A DNA stretch of 64,000 bases from Ceratorhiza oryzae-sativae (GCA_030998015.1 JARWMV010000012.1:124001-188000), one strand, 5' to 3'; positions 11,680-23,999 are shown, counted from the stretch's first letter. Notes: a model not told the origin generated them from the sequence alone. Numbers and translations: made by a program.

Positions 11680-12171
11680 ATGCACGCCTCGCTTATCCGT
11701 CGGTCGTTCAAGACGCTGGTTCCGCCCAAGATTGCCACTCCAGGCACTGTTGTACGTCTTGCCCCATATTTCTGCGAACTTATCGAGATGAATGATGGGA
11801 CGACGATAGTCGGGCGGAAACGCGGCGAGCATGGCCACCGTCGTCGACTTTTACTCCAAGCTGCCCAAGGGCCCTGCACCACCGAGCGGAGGAGGGATCA
11901 AGGGCCGGTACTTTGACGGAAAGAATGCGTCGGGCGTGCCGCTGGTCGCTGCCATTGTCGGTCTCTTTGGTCTAGGCTATACGATCGATTACAACAGTGC
12001 GTATTGTGTCCTAGCTGGGGTGTGGCGGACAGCTTACCGTTATTGTGCTTGTGCTGTGCGCGACGCCGTTCTGGGTTATAGTGCACCTGAGTGAGTACTG
12101 CCCTAGTTCGGTCAAGAGCGAGAGGGCTAACCAGGATGGTGGCAGAGCATCACAAGAACAACCACCACTAG
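11680..12171 (+). CDS. ATP17: ATP synthase subunit f, mitochondrial
   Basis: Small membrane subunit of the mitochondrial F1Fo ATP synthase. Four exons: 11680-11751, 11810-11996, 12082-12090 and 12146-12171, totalling 294 nt (97 aa), normal for the fungal family. The N-terminus MHASLIRRSFKTLVPPK is basic and mitochondrial-presequence-like. The family core reads VVDFYSKLPKGPAPP, then GRYFDGKNASGVPLVAAIVG and one membrane helix ending GYTIDYN. The last residues MHLKHHKNNHH appear only if a 9-nt third exon (12082-12090) is used, and its phases match on both sides. Divergent from TRP4 and convergent with ROT1. Confidence 0.92.
12082..12090 (+). other. 9-nt microexon of the ATP17 homologue
   Basis: TGCACCTGA lies between TATAG and GTGAGT; joined to the preceding A and following AG it encodes Met-His-Leu-Lys, restoring the conserved YTIDYN-x-HLKHHK tail. 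Confidence 0.85.
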
Positions 12172-12559
12172 ACGCTAGATGGAGGTCTAGAGGATGTCGA
12201 GGGTGCATTCGTTCTTGTCCGACTAAAATCGCCCAATATAAAACCGATTTGTTCATCGTATTTTACCGATCATCGTCATGCTCCGTCGATCATCACAGCT
12301 AGAAAAACCTGGTATCCGAAGCCCGCTGCCGAACATTTCACTGGCAAGCCACAGAAGTAAAAACGAATGACATCCGCACACCCGGGCGTGAATAGTAGAG
12401 TATTATCATAGACAGGCGCGTGTGTGGTTAAATGGTCAAGGTGGAGAAAAAAAGTAGATATGGTGAGAAAAAGAAAGAGTTCAGAGCAAAGGAAAAAAGA
12501 GCACAGCAAATCCACAAATGTCCGTTCCGTCCCATCTGTCAAAGACCACCTTCTATAAT
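12172..12559. other. Convergent intergenic region
   Basis: 388 bp between two converging stop codons; presumably both 3' untranslated regions. A purine-rich, A-rich stretch (about 12440-12510) is the only visible feature. Confidence 0.6.
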
Positions 12560-13271
12560 CTACACAGTGCCCGTCAAGTTCACGCTCAAAATTTTGGTCG
12601 GCAACATCTGCGGGGGGTCATATGTCTGGAACATGGGCGCCAACGGAGCGCCGTCGAACCGGAACAGGTGCAGTTTGGGTCCAAACACCGTGTCGTGGAA
12701 GATACGCCAGGCGGAGATGTACTCGGTTTGGTTGTAGAGTGTAATGATGTTCGAGACAGCCGCACAGGTATCTTGGACTTGGATGCGTCCGTCTTGGCCA
12801 AAGGGAGTGAGAGTGATAGAGCCATTGGGGTTCAAGGAATAGGTCCCGTGTTGGAAGATGACAACCCCCTTGATGCAGTTGGGCTGTGTGCCATTGCCCT
12901 CGAAGCGGTAGAGCGCTTGTTCCCAATAGCCGTCGTCGGTGCTATCGCCTTCGAGTCAGACTGGGCAACCGAGGGAAAGATGACGGGTGGGACATACAAT
13001 GAATACGAGATACCAGCCGTAGAAGGATAGTTGAACGACGAGTTCAGGGGGTTGGCAAAGTTCTATGATGTCCAACCAAAATCGGTCAACCGGCCGTTCG
13101 CACCCACACCGCCGATGTACTCACAGGACCGGTGAGAACGTGCTGGGAGCCCGAGGACCAAGTGCCGCGGATGGACGTGTAGTTGTGGATGCTGTCGAGG
13201 TTGATCTGTTGGTCCTGTGCGAGAACGACCAAGGGCGCGATGAGCGCCGCCGCAAGTGCTCTCCACATCAT
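12560..13271 (-). CDS. ROT1: Rot1-like ER protein (glycosylation / cell-wall biogenesis)
   Basis: Rot1 is an ER protein that assists protein folding, N- and O-glycosylation and beta-1,6-glucan assembly. The start MMWRALAAALIAPLVVLAQ is a clear signal peptide. Family blocks follow: RGTWSSGSQHVLTGP, then after an intron (about 13055-13135, GTGAGT...CATAG) FANPLNSSFNYPSTAGISYSF, DDGYWEQALYRFEGNGTQPN, HGTYSLNPNGSITLTPFG, DTCAAVSNIITLYN and KLHLFRFDGAPLAPMFQ. Several N-x-S/T sites fit a lumenal protein. The frame stops after LSVNLTGTV with no obvious C-terminal membrane anchor, which yeast Rot1 has; either it is soluble here or a short 3' exon was missed. Confidence 0.88.
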
Positions 13272-14367
13272 CTTTGCGTTTGCGGGCGAGTGAAGCGTCG
13301 AGGGAGAAAGGCGAGCAGAGGACGTGCACGAACGGGAAATGGTGGAAGAAAGGCAAAGATGGCGTTCTGTTTGTGTGGCAGGGCCAAGATGGCGACGGGC
13401 ATTTGCACATGTTTGCTTACGTCATGCAACGTGACAGCAACAACTTATGCGAACAATGTTGGCTGGAGCGTAATCATGCGAGAATGGAAGCATATGAGTA
13501 TTCTCCTCGTCCCCAACAAAGTCCTCTGACGACGCATTATCATTCAAATGCGGCTTCTAACTGCCGTTGCTTATTATTAGAAACCCTACCTTAGATAAGC
13601 CCCTGGTTGTTCGCCTCTCTCGGGTACGGTCTTGCAGTTATGTCATGAGCAACATGATGCTGGGCTCGTATGTTTTTACGAAATTGTGACCGCCGAGAGT
13701 CACAATCAAGGAGCTCGGGCTAACAGCTCAATGTGCCCCGCTCCTATCCAAGAAATACTATGGGCATGACGTCGACATTATAGCACGCCGACGAATCAAG
13801 CAGGCATACTGCGGACGGCAAACCAGGGGCCTTGCGAACAAGCGATTTCAATCTCGGTAGCATTTGTACTTACGATTGGTACTGGTATCACCTCTTTCAC
13901 GTGTTAGTGACCGGTGTATATGCTCGAAACACTCAATCGTGAGAAGCGTAAGATCCATAAAATCCAGAGATTATTGGTAGGATTTCAACCTGCATGCCAG
14001 TCAAAAAGAAACCCCCATCAGCTGCTGAGCGATAGTTTGACAATCATGGGTCCGCTAAAATTAATGATCCACCGCATACGTGCGTCTAACTCACGAAGAA
14101 AGAGGATTGCTTGCTTTCGTCTTGTAGTTGCATAATCACGCTACTCTCACGGTCCCGTAGAACACCCCCACAGGAACACCCAAACTTGAAGAGCGTTATT
14201 CGCGCCGAATCCTCAATTTGAAGCATCGGCCGGTGCTTTCTGCACGAGTGAAAACACGCAGAATTCTGTAATACTGGCCAGAAGCGTCAATCCGATCAAT
14301 TTTTTGATTGGGGTAAGCTTAAATGTACGTGCTTTCCATGTAAAAACAAGTATGTCAATCAACTCTC
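13272..14367. other. Intergenic, nothing recognised
   Basis: About 1.1 kb upstream of ROT1 and downstream of the DUF4246 gene. Only short unsupported frames, one of 73 codons at 13914-14135. Confidence 0.5.
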
Positions 14368-16241
14368 CTAGTGCTCGCACAAATCAAAGACGACCTCAGT
14401 GAATTTCTCGTCGGATTTGATCGCAAAGGTTTTCCTCTCGCCCATCAGCTCTAACCTATATGCACTTGCCTCCTTTGGCGTCATTGAGCTATCCGTCAAC
14501 GCGGTGATGTGATCGAGTATCTCAGTGGAAAACCTTCGCAGAGCAGGATTCTCAGACGTGGCTGACAACACCCAGTCCATTTGCTGGGGCGGGACTGTCG
14601 TCGTCGACGGCCGACGAATGGCAGGGTCGACTAGAAAGAGAGCAACGATCTTTCGATGACCGGGTTTCGTCTTGTCCTTGAGCTCAAAGGAGGAAACCTT
14701 GTGCTGATAGATGTTCGGAAAGGCGATGGCTCGATCTTGGCATGTTGAAATCCCACCAAGGTGATTGAGACATGGATCATCCCTTTATTGCAGTTTGGGT
14801 TGGATATTTTTAGTCAACTTCACCGTCGTCCAGGATTGGGGCTATTCATACTGACCTTCCCACCCCCCATGTCTCCATACATCCATGAGTGTCATCCTGC
14901 TCATAGTCTTCGGGAGGACGGGCCGTCGTACGGAACTCAAGTCGGCTTTCGGTTATGTTATCCTCGTCATAGTAGTAGATACCCGAAGCAGCAATAGCCT
15001 CGTTCGACATGCCCTCGACATGCCACGAGCCCCCGGCGTATTTTGGCTTCTCTGGAGTCTGAACCGTACATTAATATAGTGAAACCGGAGTACAGGAGAC
15101 ACTGACCAGATGGATGTTTGCAAGCTTGACAATAACTTGAATAGTCTTTCCCGCAAGAGCATACGTGGTATAACGCAACTCCAAATTCCCAGGGACATAT
15201 CCGTCAAGGTTTATCGCGGGTGGCTCAACCGGCCGGTTCTTGTGCCATACGCGCATCGCTTCATTGTAATCGTCGTTATTATCGTACTCTTCATATTCTG
15301 GCTCAGAATCATAGCCTTCTGTCTTGTAAGAATACCCATTGGTCGTCCGCTCGGGGGTGATTTTATTCCGAGGAACCAAGTCTGTCAAAACGCGCTCGAA
15401 GAGTGGCACAAACGCCCCGACGAGGCCCTCGATAGTTGTGTGCAGGTCGACGTGCTTTTCTGGTGAAGATTGTTGATATAGCTCACGCTCTTGACGGATT
15501 TTCCATCCTCGGAAACTACGAAATCGGTGGGCAGCCATTGAAACCTTTTGACATGTCGTCCGTCCCCGCCGAGCCAGAGGGAGCAATCGGCTCCAGATTT
15601 GCTGGGTCGCGGTCGGTTGTTCCCTCAGGGTACGCCAGAGTTCGACCATAGACGATCGGATATAATGAAGGATGCACAAGATCCAAGACCATCTCGTTCG
15701 AGTTTGGGTGCCAGTCTTTGTCTGAGTCCGGCACGTTCTCCAGTCCGCCAGCTCCCAGAACGAGTTTAGCCTTGAGATCAGCTGAGACCAGGCGGTCGGA
15801 CTGCCAGATACCGTCGTTGCACGCCACCTGAGTCATAATGCGTATAAGGGATAGCCATGCGCCATGAACGACTCAGAATGGTTTAGGAAGACGTACCTCG
15901 GCACCTGATTCTTCGTCCCTCAGTTTGGCGTATCCTTCAAGTTCCTGGAGGACATAGTCAATATGCGACTCCCTCATGCGGTTCGTCTGCGCAAGAGCCT
16001 CGGCGCGCCACTTGGCTAGGATCTCGGGGTCGTGGCACTTGGTCCACCAGGATGGCTTAGACCTGAGCGTAGTCGACAGCTGAAGCATTTCGCGTTCAAC
16101 AAGCTGATAGATGGGTTACCTCGAGCATCAGAAAGGGAACTTGATATCGCTAGTAGAACATACAGGCATCATAGGGGGCAACTCATATTCGCTGTACACA
16201 GTGGGACTGTAAAACGGATTGGGTAGTGGTTTCATTTCCAT
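14368..16241 (-). CDS. DUF4246 family protein (two internal frame slips)
   Basis: Large cytosolic fungal family of unknown reaction; the GSWHVEGMSNE block resembles a 2-oxoglutarate/iron-oxygenase-type HxE site, but that is inference. From the N-terminus: MEMKPLPNPFYSPT, a 60-nt intron, LVEREMLQLSTTLRSKPSWW, DPEILAKWRAEA, CNDGIWQSDRLVSADLK, DLVHPSLYPIVYGRTLAYPE, SYINNLHPEKHVDLHT, LNLDGYVPGNLELRY-like text, then GSWHVEGMSNEAIAASGIYY and the C-terminal KFTEVVFDLCEH. The stretch around 15464-15545 (KRFQWLPTDFVVSEDG...SYINNLH) reads in a different frame from the sequence on either side, so two one-base losses are needed, near the T4 run 15546-15549 and the GG at 15462-15463. Introns are about 50-60 nt. 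A decayed relative lies at 17910-18420. Confidence 0.8.
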
Positions 16242-17909
16242 TGCTCGCAAAATCAATAGTGCTAGATGATCGTGGTAGAGAGGAGCATGTGCTGGGCCTA
16301 GATATTCACTCCGCCCGCTTTAAGTCATCGCCTTCGGGCAAGTTCGCCGTGTGGGCTGGAGTCGATGGTAGGGCCATGCTAACCGGATGGGCAACCGCAG
16401 ATGCTCTCTGGGTATGATGGCCGGATATGCGGATGGAATTGAAATAAGTGGTGCAGATGACTCGGACGCACAGACAAGTTCGGTGAAGAAGGCCGAAGCC
16501 TCGGGATTCGCAACAAAACGTCGCATATTGTTTGGGCAATTTGCGGAAAACGCGTTGTACAGCGGTATAACTTCCTCAAAAATAGAGAAAAATGCGCTTG
16601 ACTCACGCTTGACACCCTCCTTGGCTGACGTCGAGTTTACGTGCCCGAAAGTTACAGGGTTTTCAAATAACGAATGAATTTTGAGTATAAATACATCCAT
16701 GTAAAGGAGGGAAGCGCAATGGATCCTTTGCCCACATGCCTTCAACACCTCCTGAGCCTTCCTCTTTTTTGTCAGCTGTATGGCACACTTCGCCACCTGA
16801 ACCTCCACGCTAATGTGCAAGGCGTCGCAAAGGTATAAACACCATGACCAACGCTGAGTCACAGGAATACGATGATAAGAAGGTGCTTGGTAAGTATTTC
16901 TACGTATCGATTCTAAAAAAGGCTTTTTACTAATTCTTCGCACCCGAGCGCAGATGAGACTTGTTTGTCGTGGAGATCTTCGGTATAGGGCCATTACAAT
17001 CCTTCCATCGAGCGTCATTTTGACAGTTATGGTTATTTTTCAATTTGTGATTCGCTTTGGCTGCAAGTACAACCATCCTGGTCATAACTCGCAGTATCGC
17101 AATCGCCTCAGCAACGGAGACGGCACTGGCAGCCTCATTACTTTAGCCGCTATATGGGATCGTGATCGGGGAGTTATAGCTCCTTCCAGGACTTCAGCAT
17201 ATCCTCCGCTCTCTTATTCTGCTGCTCAGCATTACGCAATCCTTGTCCTTTGTTGCGCCCGAGATCGTCACCCTTTTGAGTCAGTTGTAGACGAGTTCCA
17301 TCGGCAAGAATTTGAACTGTTATGCCCTGGGGCGTTGGTTCCAACTGGTAAGCCAGTCTCAACGGATGTGCAACGCATATATGAAGACTCTGCGGAATAT
17401 GCTGCTCCCTATCTATAGGTGTGTATCAGTCTTTATATCTGAGCTACATTGCTAACCCATAAGCTGATTGTTAAGCTGATCCCAGGTGCGCTACACTGGC
17501 GTTTGACGGATGTACGAGTCCGACGCATGAATCATATCTTGGCGTTTTGATCTTTTGGGGCTAGTTATTCAGTGATACGCTGAAAGTCACGGGCGTATCC
17601 AGTGTAATTATTGACTGCATGTATGCGCCTGACTTAAGAGGGAGGGGAACTAGTAACCCCTAGAGTTGCGCAATCGCGTGACTCTCGTGACCTTGCAGAG
17701 CGTTTATCCAGTATCGATCGGGTTTGAGCAGCGTTCTTGGCAGCCTCGTACGAGTTCATGGGTGTCATTCTGCACTGGGTCGTTTCCACGCTAATGAAAC
17801 ACGTAGAGGGTATAATGTAGTTGAGAAGAATCAACCAATTAATCACCCGGCTGAAGGGGGGGCTTGGACGTCTGAGAATGTGTGTAAGCAATATCTTGAT
17901 CAACTCCTC
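16242..17909. other. Region without a secure gene
   Basis: Open frames occur on both strands (minus 16320-17018, 232 codons; plus 16954-17418, 154 codons; minus 17174-17362 ending in a charged helix, QGLRNAEQQNKRAEDMLKSW), but none has recognisable domains or phase-matched exons. A tiny spliced frame starts near 16843 (MTNAESQEYDDKKVL, GT-AG intron to about 16953) and stops after 26 codons, so it may be a truncated relic. Confidence 0.4.
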
Positions 17910-18420
17910 TAGTGTTTGCGCACATCAAATACAACCTCAGAGAACTTCTTCTCATATTTGATAAACGGCTTTCCTTTCATCCGTCAGCTCTAACCTATAT
18001 GTATTCGCCTGGCCTGGGGTCATCGAACTATCCGTCAGCGTCCGAATGTGGTCAAGGATTTCAACGAACCTATGTAATCTTTTCCTGCGAGAGCATACGA
18101 GGTACAACGCAGCTCGAAATTTCCAGGATCATATCTTCTGGGGTTCATCTCGGGCGGCTCAACCAGCTAGTTATCCTCCCACACTCTCATCATTTCAAAA
18201 CAATCGTCGCCGTTATCGTATGGTTCCCAATGTGACTCCAGATCAGACGCATTTGTGTCGTAAGAATACATGTCGATTGCCCGATCAGATTATATTCTGG
18301 GGCATCAAGTGTGTCAAACTGCATTCAAAGAGTGGCCAAACGCCTCGATGAGGTCCTCAGCAGTCTTGTGCAGACCACAGCGCCCGTCTAGGTAAACATG
18401 ATTGATATAGCTCCGCCAGG
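17910..18420 (-). pseudogene. Internally deleted relic of a DUF4246 gene
   Basis: Bases 17910-18065 match the C-terminal exon of the intact-length gene (14368-14530) with many substitutions. The next stretch, from about 18066, matches 15130-15460 of the same gene, so the region between (the HVEGMSNE domain and its introns) is missing. No long frame remains: the copy has stops and indels throughout. Same orientation as the parent, consistent with an old tandem duplication. Confidence 0.75.
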
Positions 18421-19227
18421 CTCACATTGGTGGAGTCTGAAACCAATGGCCATGGCGTTCAGTGGGATATCGAGAAAGGAAAATCTGGTACACTTTGTGG
18501 CACCTTTTGTAGCTTCACTCTGATACACGAAAATACTCGGTGCTTTGAAAGGAGTTTTGGCAGAGTCGCGGTTGGTGCCGTGGCTCTGCGACCAACACTG
18601 CATGGCCCCATATTCTACGAGGCCAGCAGAACCTGTAATTACAAGAACAGGAAATAATATAAAGATGTCGTGCCAAAATGAGCGCGTCCAGATGCTGCCG
18701 AAGAAGGATATCATGAGTTCCAGTAGATGATCAATGTTCACACGAATCAAAGATTACATTGGTTATTTTTTACCGCCGTTGGTAATGCTTCCGTTCATCT
18801 ATTGGTTTGAATCTATAAGCTTGCCCTTCCTCTCACATCATCACCTTATCGGCCAAGACATCAGCCTGTTCAGTCATGCTGGCTGACAGCTTTTGGAAAG
18901 CGTTTTTGATTGGATAATTGAATCACTCGAGCCGCACTTTCTACATATTGTCTAGAGGAAAGGTAGTCATCGATGTGATACGGAGCGCAGGGTAAATTAG
19001 AAACAACGAAGGCCCTCCTTGCTTAGGTTTGTTCGCTAGTCTGAGCGGCAAGACTCTATGTAGAGATTTGCTACAGCCGATCTTGGCTGTAAGAACTGCC
19101 TGACCTTGTGTGTGATTTAAACCTGAGCGGCTACGTTTTCTTTCGCCTATATTCATCTAAATTATTACTTTCATGACTACATGCACCGAGCTAAATGAAG
19201 CTCGTCAATTGAAATACAAATCTATAG
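18421..19227. other. Intergenic, no supported gene
   Basis: A minus-strand frame (18388-18750) contains a hydrophobic segment (FILFPVLVITGSAGLVEY), but no start context or partner exons are evident. The remainder is AT-rich downstream flank of HIS1. Confidence 0.45.
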
Positions 19228-20366
19228 CTATACGCGGCAATTGTCTAGCCTTATAATCAAGACGTCCTCGGCTCCGACAGCCCTTAGTTGATCCATGACA
19301 TCGGCAACCTTTGCCCGTTCTACCATGCTCGACACTGCTACCCATTCCCCATCCTCCAACGGACTGACCGTCGCTGCTCTTCTCCCTGGAGTAATCTTGG
19401 TGGCTTCAGGAACGAGTGATCGTGGAATGTTGTATTGACACAGCAAGTACTTTTGGGATGCGATGAACCCGGCGATGCGAGATGTGAGGCGTTCGAGGAG
19501 AGGTTGTAGATGTGGGTGTTTTGGTTTTGATGACGAGATAAGGACAGCCTCGGAAGACATGAGAGTACTGATCGGGTGGAGGCCTGCAGCACGCATAGTT
19601 TCGCCGGATTCGACCAGATCGACTTTATTCGGACTTGTCAGTTTTTGGTCAGAGGACGCACGGGCGCAACGGCATACCAATCCCGTCTGCGAGTCCGAGA
19701 GCGCAAGCAGCCTCGACACTCCCACCGACGTACTCGATACTCGTCTTTTGATCTCCCTCTCTCCCGGCAGCGGCGTCAATCTTTGCAAAATACTTATTGG
19801 CCAGAATCTCAAAGCTCGTTACGACCCTCTTGCCCGCCAGCTGGTCCTCGGTCTTGATGCTACTGTGCTCGGGGACTTGAACTTGGAGCTTGCATTTTCC
19901 GAATCCCAGGGGAAGGAGTTCTTTAGTGTGATGTTCCATCTCGGCTTCGAGGATCACGTCTTGGCCGGTTATACCCAGGTCGACGTTGCCTTCACCGACG
20001 AATCGGGGAATGTCAGCGGCTGGAAGGAAGACACTGGGGTGTGAAATGAGCCGACGAATACGAATCAAAATGAACGAAAACATACAGAGCAGCATTGTGG
20101 TTCGTGACGAGACAGACGTCCAGTCGGTGTGAGCGGGTAAATTGGATATCTGCGCCTATAGAATCGCTGTCTCAGCTCGTGTCTCTGTAGCCTGAGCAGC
20201 TCAGAACTCACCAGCGAGCAGCGCCAAAGACTTTTCGTACAGCCTTCCTGCGCACTCCAGTCAGGCATGCACTCGTTCATCCCATCTGTGCCAGCCAGCT
20301 CGCACCTTTCTTCGGGATCGCAAATAACAATCGACCTTTGATCGCCTCGGCAAAGAGATCCATCAT
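19228..20366 (-). CDS. HIS1: ATP phosphoribosyltransferase (histidine biosynthesis, first step)
   Basis: Condenses ATP with PRPP. The start MMDLFAEAIKGRLLFAIPKK matches the family N-terminus and continues over short introns as GRLYEKSLALLA, DIQFTRSHRLDVCLVTNHNAAL, FLPAADIPRFVGEGNVDLGI, TGQDVILE, VQVPEHSSIKTEDQLAGKRV, IEYVGGSVEAACALGLADGI and VDLVESGETMRAAGL (PRPP-binding region). The C-terminal third (ITPGRRAATVSPLEDGEWVA, then KVADVMDQLRAVGAEDVLI) is the regulatory domain of long-form HisG, expected to bind histidine. All junctions tested are GT-AG and in phase; the last acceptor is AAG before TCGATCTGG. Divergent from EB1. Confidence 0.94.
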
Positions 20367-21086
20367 GTAGTTGCAGAACGAGGGAGGCGCAAGAGGGGGA
20401 TATGGTTGAACTTAAAAGAGCGACAAACGTGCTCGAGTCACCGAATGAGCAACGAGTTCAAGTTTACACAAATGGGAAGATCACATATCACCTTCGGTTT
20501 TACACGGACCTCCCTCCGGATGAGACCCTGTCTTCCGATATATAAGCGAGCGGATGCAAACACACTTTTTTTCACTAACGCGAAGCTCAGATTGACTCGC
20601 GACGCCGCTACGCCCATGTCGTGATGTCTCATTCCCTTCGGAGATCGACTGTCTTGTGGTGCTTCAAACTATCAGGTTTTCGTGCCTAGTTTCTTCGGAG
20701 ATCGCTTAGATTGCCTAGTTAGTTGGCTTGTGGTTCCGCCCCAGGGGCTGCAAGTGGGCTCATAAGCCGTACAGATCTTTCTTTGTACTGTAGATAGATT
20801 GAGAACTATGAGATATAGAGTGCTGTCGGATGGCGGGAGATGATATGTGTGCTCTGAATGTCGAGGCGGGCCGTGCCAGACGACACGGCGGCGTCGACTG
20901 AGGAAAGGAGCGTGTCCAGGATTGACGCAGATGAACATGGGCGAGCGACATATCTGTTGACACAAGTCTCCAACATCAAAATGTTTATTTTCCGCAAGCG
21001 CCGAACCACGGACACGTCGCGTCCCAGGGCGATCTTTAACTTGGCCACCACCACCTCCACCTCCTCTCTCTCCACGCGCGTTCACG
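20367..21086. promoter_or_regulatory. Divergent upstream region of HIS1 and EB1
   Basis: 720 bp between two starts facing away from each other. Pyrimidine-rich (CCACCACCTCCACCTCCTCTCTCTCC) just before the EB1 start. Overlapping frames here are not supported as genes. Confidence 0.4.
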
Positions 21087-22242
21087 ATGGCTGCGATCGG
21101 CGAATCCCGCACCGAACTCCTCCAATGGCTCAATGACCTTCTTCAGCTCAACTATTCCAAAATCGAGCAATGCGGCACTGGAGGCGCGTATTGTCAAATA
21201 ATGGACTCGATCTATGGTACGCATCCGTTTGAACCTCAAGAATATTCGCACTAATCTCGATGATTCTTCTCGATAGGCGATTTGCAGATGAGCAAAGTCA
21301 AGATGAACGCGAAACACGAATACGAGTTCCTTGCCAATTACAAGGTCCTCCAAATGTTCTTCAAGGCAAAGAAAATTGACAAGGTGGGTCGTGCCCTCTC
21401 TTGTATTTTCCGCTCTCAGATGCTCATTCCAGATTCCTGGGGCTAGCCTATCCCGGTAGAGAAACTCGTCAAGTGCAAGATGCAGTACGTCCTTTTGCCC
21501 TTGCCCTTTTTCGTTACCTCTCTTGACGGTTATGATCGTAGAGATAACCTCGAGTTCCTCCAATGGATGAAGCGGTACTGGCTTCAGAACTACGGTGGTC
21601 ATGAGTATGATGCTGTTGCACGACGACGTGGCGCTCCAACCGATACACCGGCGACCATTGCTCCGTTGCGTGCCGGACCAGGGCTGAGCGCGAGTGCGAG
21701 TGGATCCAAGGGTAGGAGAACGCCCCTTGGTAGGCCAAAGTTTCATCTGACCTAGAATATCTAACTCGTGGACGAACAGGCGGCCCACGAGCTGGATCGG
21801 CGTCGGGTGGAGCCTCGAGCGAGCACCTCGCCCAACTCCAAGCGCAATTGAAAGAAATGAGTGCTCATCTGGAGGGACTAGAGAAAGAACGAGACTTTTA
21901 TTTCGCCAAGGTGTGTATCCATACTACTCGGCTCGTACTCGTACTTTTCGATGTGTTTGGTTATCAATTTGCTATCTCATCGTCGCATTGCCAGTGTCAC
22001 TTTGGATCTAACTGTCTTTGTGCCACAGCTCCGAGACATTGAGATTCTCGTGCAACAACAGGTGGAGGTACTAGAGGGCGAGTCAAAGGATGACCAAACA
22101 CTACGCGACATCCAGAAGATCTTGTACTCGACCGAGGTGCGTTCTGTGTAGTTCATCAGGTCTTCTCAACTAATCCAACCTCGTTTAGGAGGGTTTCGAG
22201 GTTCCAGAGACAGGAGCCGTAGATGAAGAGGAAACGTTCTAA
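21087..22242 (+). CDS. BIM1: EB1-family microtubule plus-end binding protein (Bim1/Mal3)
   Basis: Tracks growing microtubule ends and recruits partners. The N-terminal calponin-homology domain, residues 1 to ~125, starts MAAIGESRTELLQWLNDLLQ and includes KIEQCGTGGAYCQIMDSIYG, HEYEFLANYKVLQMFF and DNLEFLQWMKRYW. A Ser/Gly/Ala-rich basic linker follows (about 125-180), then a coiled coil (LQAQLKEMSAHLEGLEKERD) running into the EB1 homology motif FYFAKLRDIEILVQQQ. The acidic tail ends DEEETF, a variant of the C-terminal EEY/F motif recognised by CAP-Gly proteins. Six or so exons; introns are 50-65 nt with clean GT-AG borders. Confidence 0.94.
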
Positions 22243-23999
22243 CTACATTACTCTGATTTCCTGTCATACCTCTCTGATTTTCTCTCGTCATACATACCTC
22301 CACTTTGCACTGCAACCGTTTCCTTTCCTTTTTGATATATTAGAGGAGTAGTTATTTTGTTGTCGCTGAGACGAGTTGAGCGCAATCTCATACATTTTGC
22401 CTGTTCATATTGGCGCAACCGCTGTTATGCTTATCGCGTGTGCCCCACTGCTTGAGTCGGTGTTACGAGTTGTGATGTTAACCCACCTGGGCGACTTGAG
22501 CCTGCCTGGCTCCTACCCGCACGAGATGATAAATACAAACGTGGGATTTCAGCTATACGGTTTTTAATTTCGGAGTGACAATGTTTCAGTTAGCGGGACG
22601 GTCACGTGACACTAGTATCTTTATTGCTCGCCGGTCAACATCACTCTGCTCGTGTTCCTTAGCTCTACTAATGAGATCAAAATGATCAAAAACATATAAT
22701 AGCGATAATTTGGCAGCGCATGAAATGGGTATCGATAAAGCTCCTGGATTAACTGATCTTTTTTTGCAGGGGTCAGCCCGTGTTTGGTCGAGCCAATATC
22801 TCAGATTACGCCTCGATTGACTCTGTCTTTGGGGCGCTTAAATATTGTGTTCTTGATGCTGCCTCCTGGCCTTCTATCCCCCCCCCCCTTTGCACTTCCC
22901 CCACCCATCAAACGGGCCAACACAGTGTGGAAGAATATGCACCAATATGCCGTTCCCTCCAGCGGAAGTGGAGGGCAACGGTCGTCATCTCATTTGGCTG
23001 TCGCCTGCCCGTCAAGCCAACTCTCGGGGGGGGGGGGGGGGACGTGGGCCTCATTCTCGTGAAATTTTACCAGATTGGAATGTCAGTTCCACTGCGCCGT
23101 GATATATGCGCGGACTAGTTCATTTGTTCCATCGGCACCGGGCGTGGGAAATGAGCACAAGATCCCTAAAAGGCGGGCATTGTGGTTCAAGATACCTGAT
23201 TGATAGCATAAACTACGTGCAGAAGGAGGAAATGGTGAATAGATATTCTTTTGTGTGTATATTTCACTATGCGAGATTTTGTAGATTTCTCAATAGCCTT
23301 TCAGTATCAGCACAGAAAGTGCTCAAATCATCAGATATGGAAAGTACGAAGCAAGTGAACAAACCGGCTGAGCTAAAACCCGCACTGATAATTCATCTTT
23401 TGGTGACCCGTGCCGATCCTCCCCTGCTTTAGAGTTTGATACCTCTTCTGGCCCCCAGAGTTCAAGACTTAGGGGATCTGCGGCCCATGTCACAACTCGA
23501 GTTCTTGGGTCTCTCGTGCAGCAATCCTGTATCCGCTGATAACACCATGACTAATTTCAGGGGGTCAGCACTGCGCCAAAAAACTTGGTGTTTGTCAACG
23601 GTTTAGGTCGATCCAAGTGAAGGTCGCACTTGGTGCGTATAACTTGGATACATTGGGAGTGTCCAACCTGGAGTGACTACATGAGGCTACATATATGAGT
23701 AGGAGTAGATACATAAAGTACCATTATGAAATACACGATTCGCCTATCAGGTCATGAAAAGAAGCAAAGGTGTCCAATTGAAGCAGTGCCAGCCAGAGAA
23801 TTATACATCACAACAACACTCTAAAGCCCAGGTCGGCTAAAGCTCATTCTGTTAAGTGCTCCCATAGTCTCGAATTTGAGATGCAAACACACAACAACTA
23901 GGCTTCCCAGCTACGGTTTGGGGTGCCTCAGCTGACAGGCACTCGAGCTATGAATGTGGACAAACTTACTACGACAATTGTTGTGGATACAATAGCAGT
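22243..23999. other. Intergenic region with a G16 tract
   Basis: About 1.75 kb with no supported gene. A run of 16 G at 23026-23041 and a C10 run near 22880 stand out. Frames at 22780-23118 and 23106-23432 lack motifs. Confidence 0.45.

Noticed and set aside
15110..15466. Plus-strand frame with a hydrophobic stretch opposite DUF4246
   Set aside because: It mirrors the conserved DUF4246 coding strand; the hydrophobicity comes from the complementary codons.
20672..21133. Minus-strand frames upstream of EB1
   Set aside because: They overlap the EB1 start and pyrimidine-rich leader; no family text.
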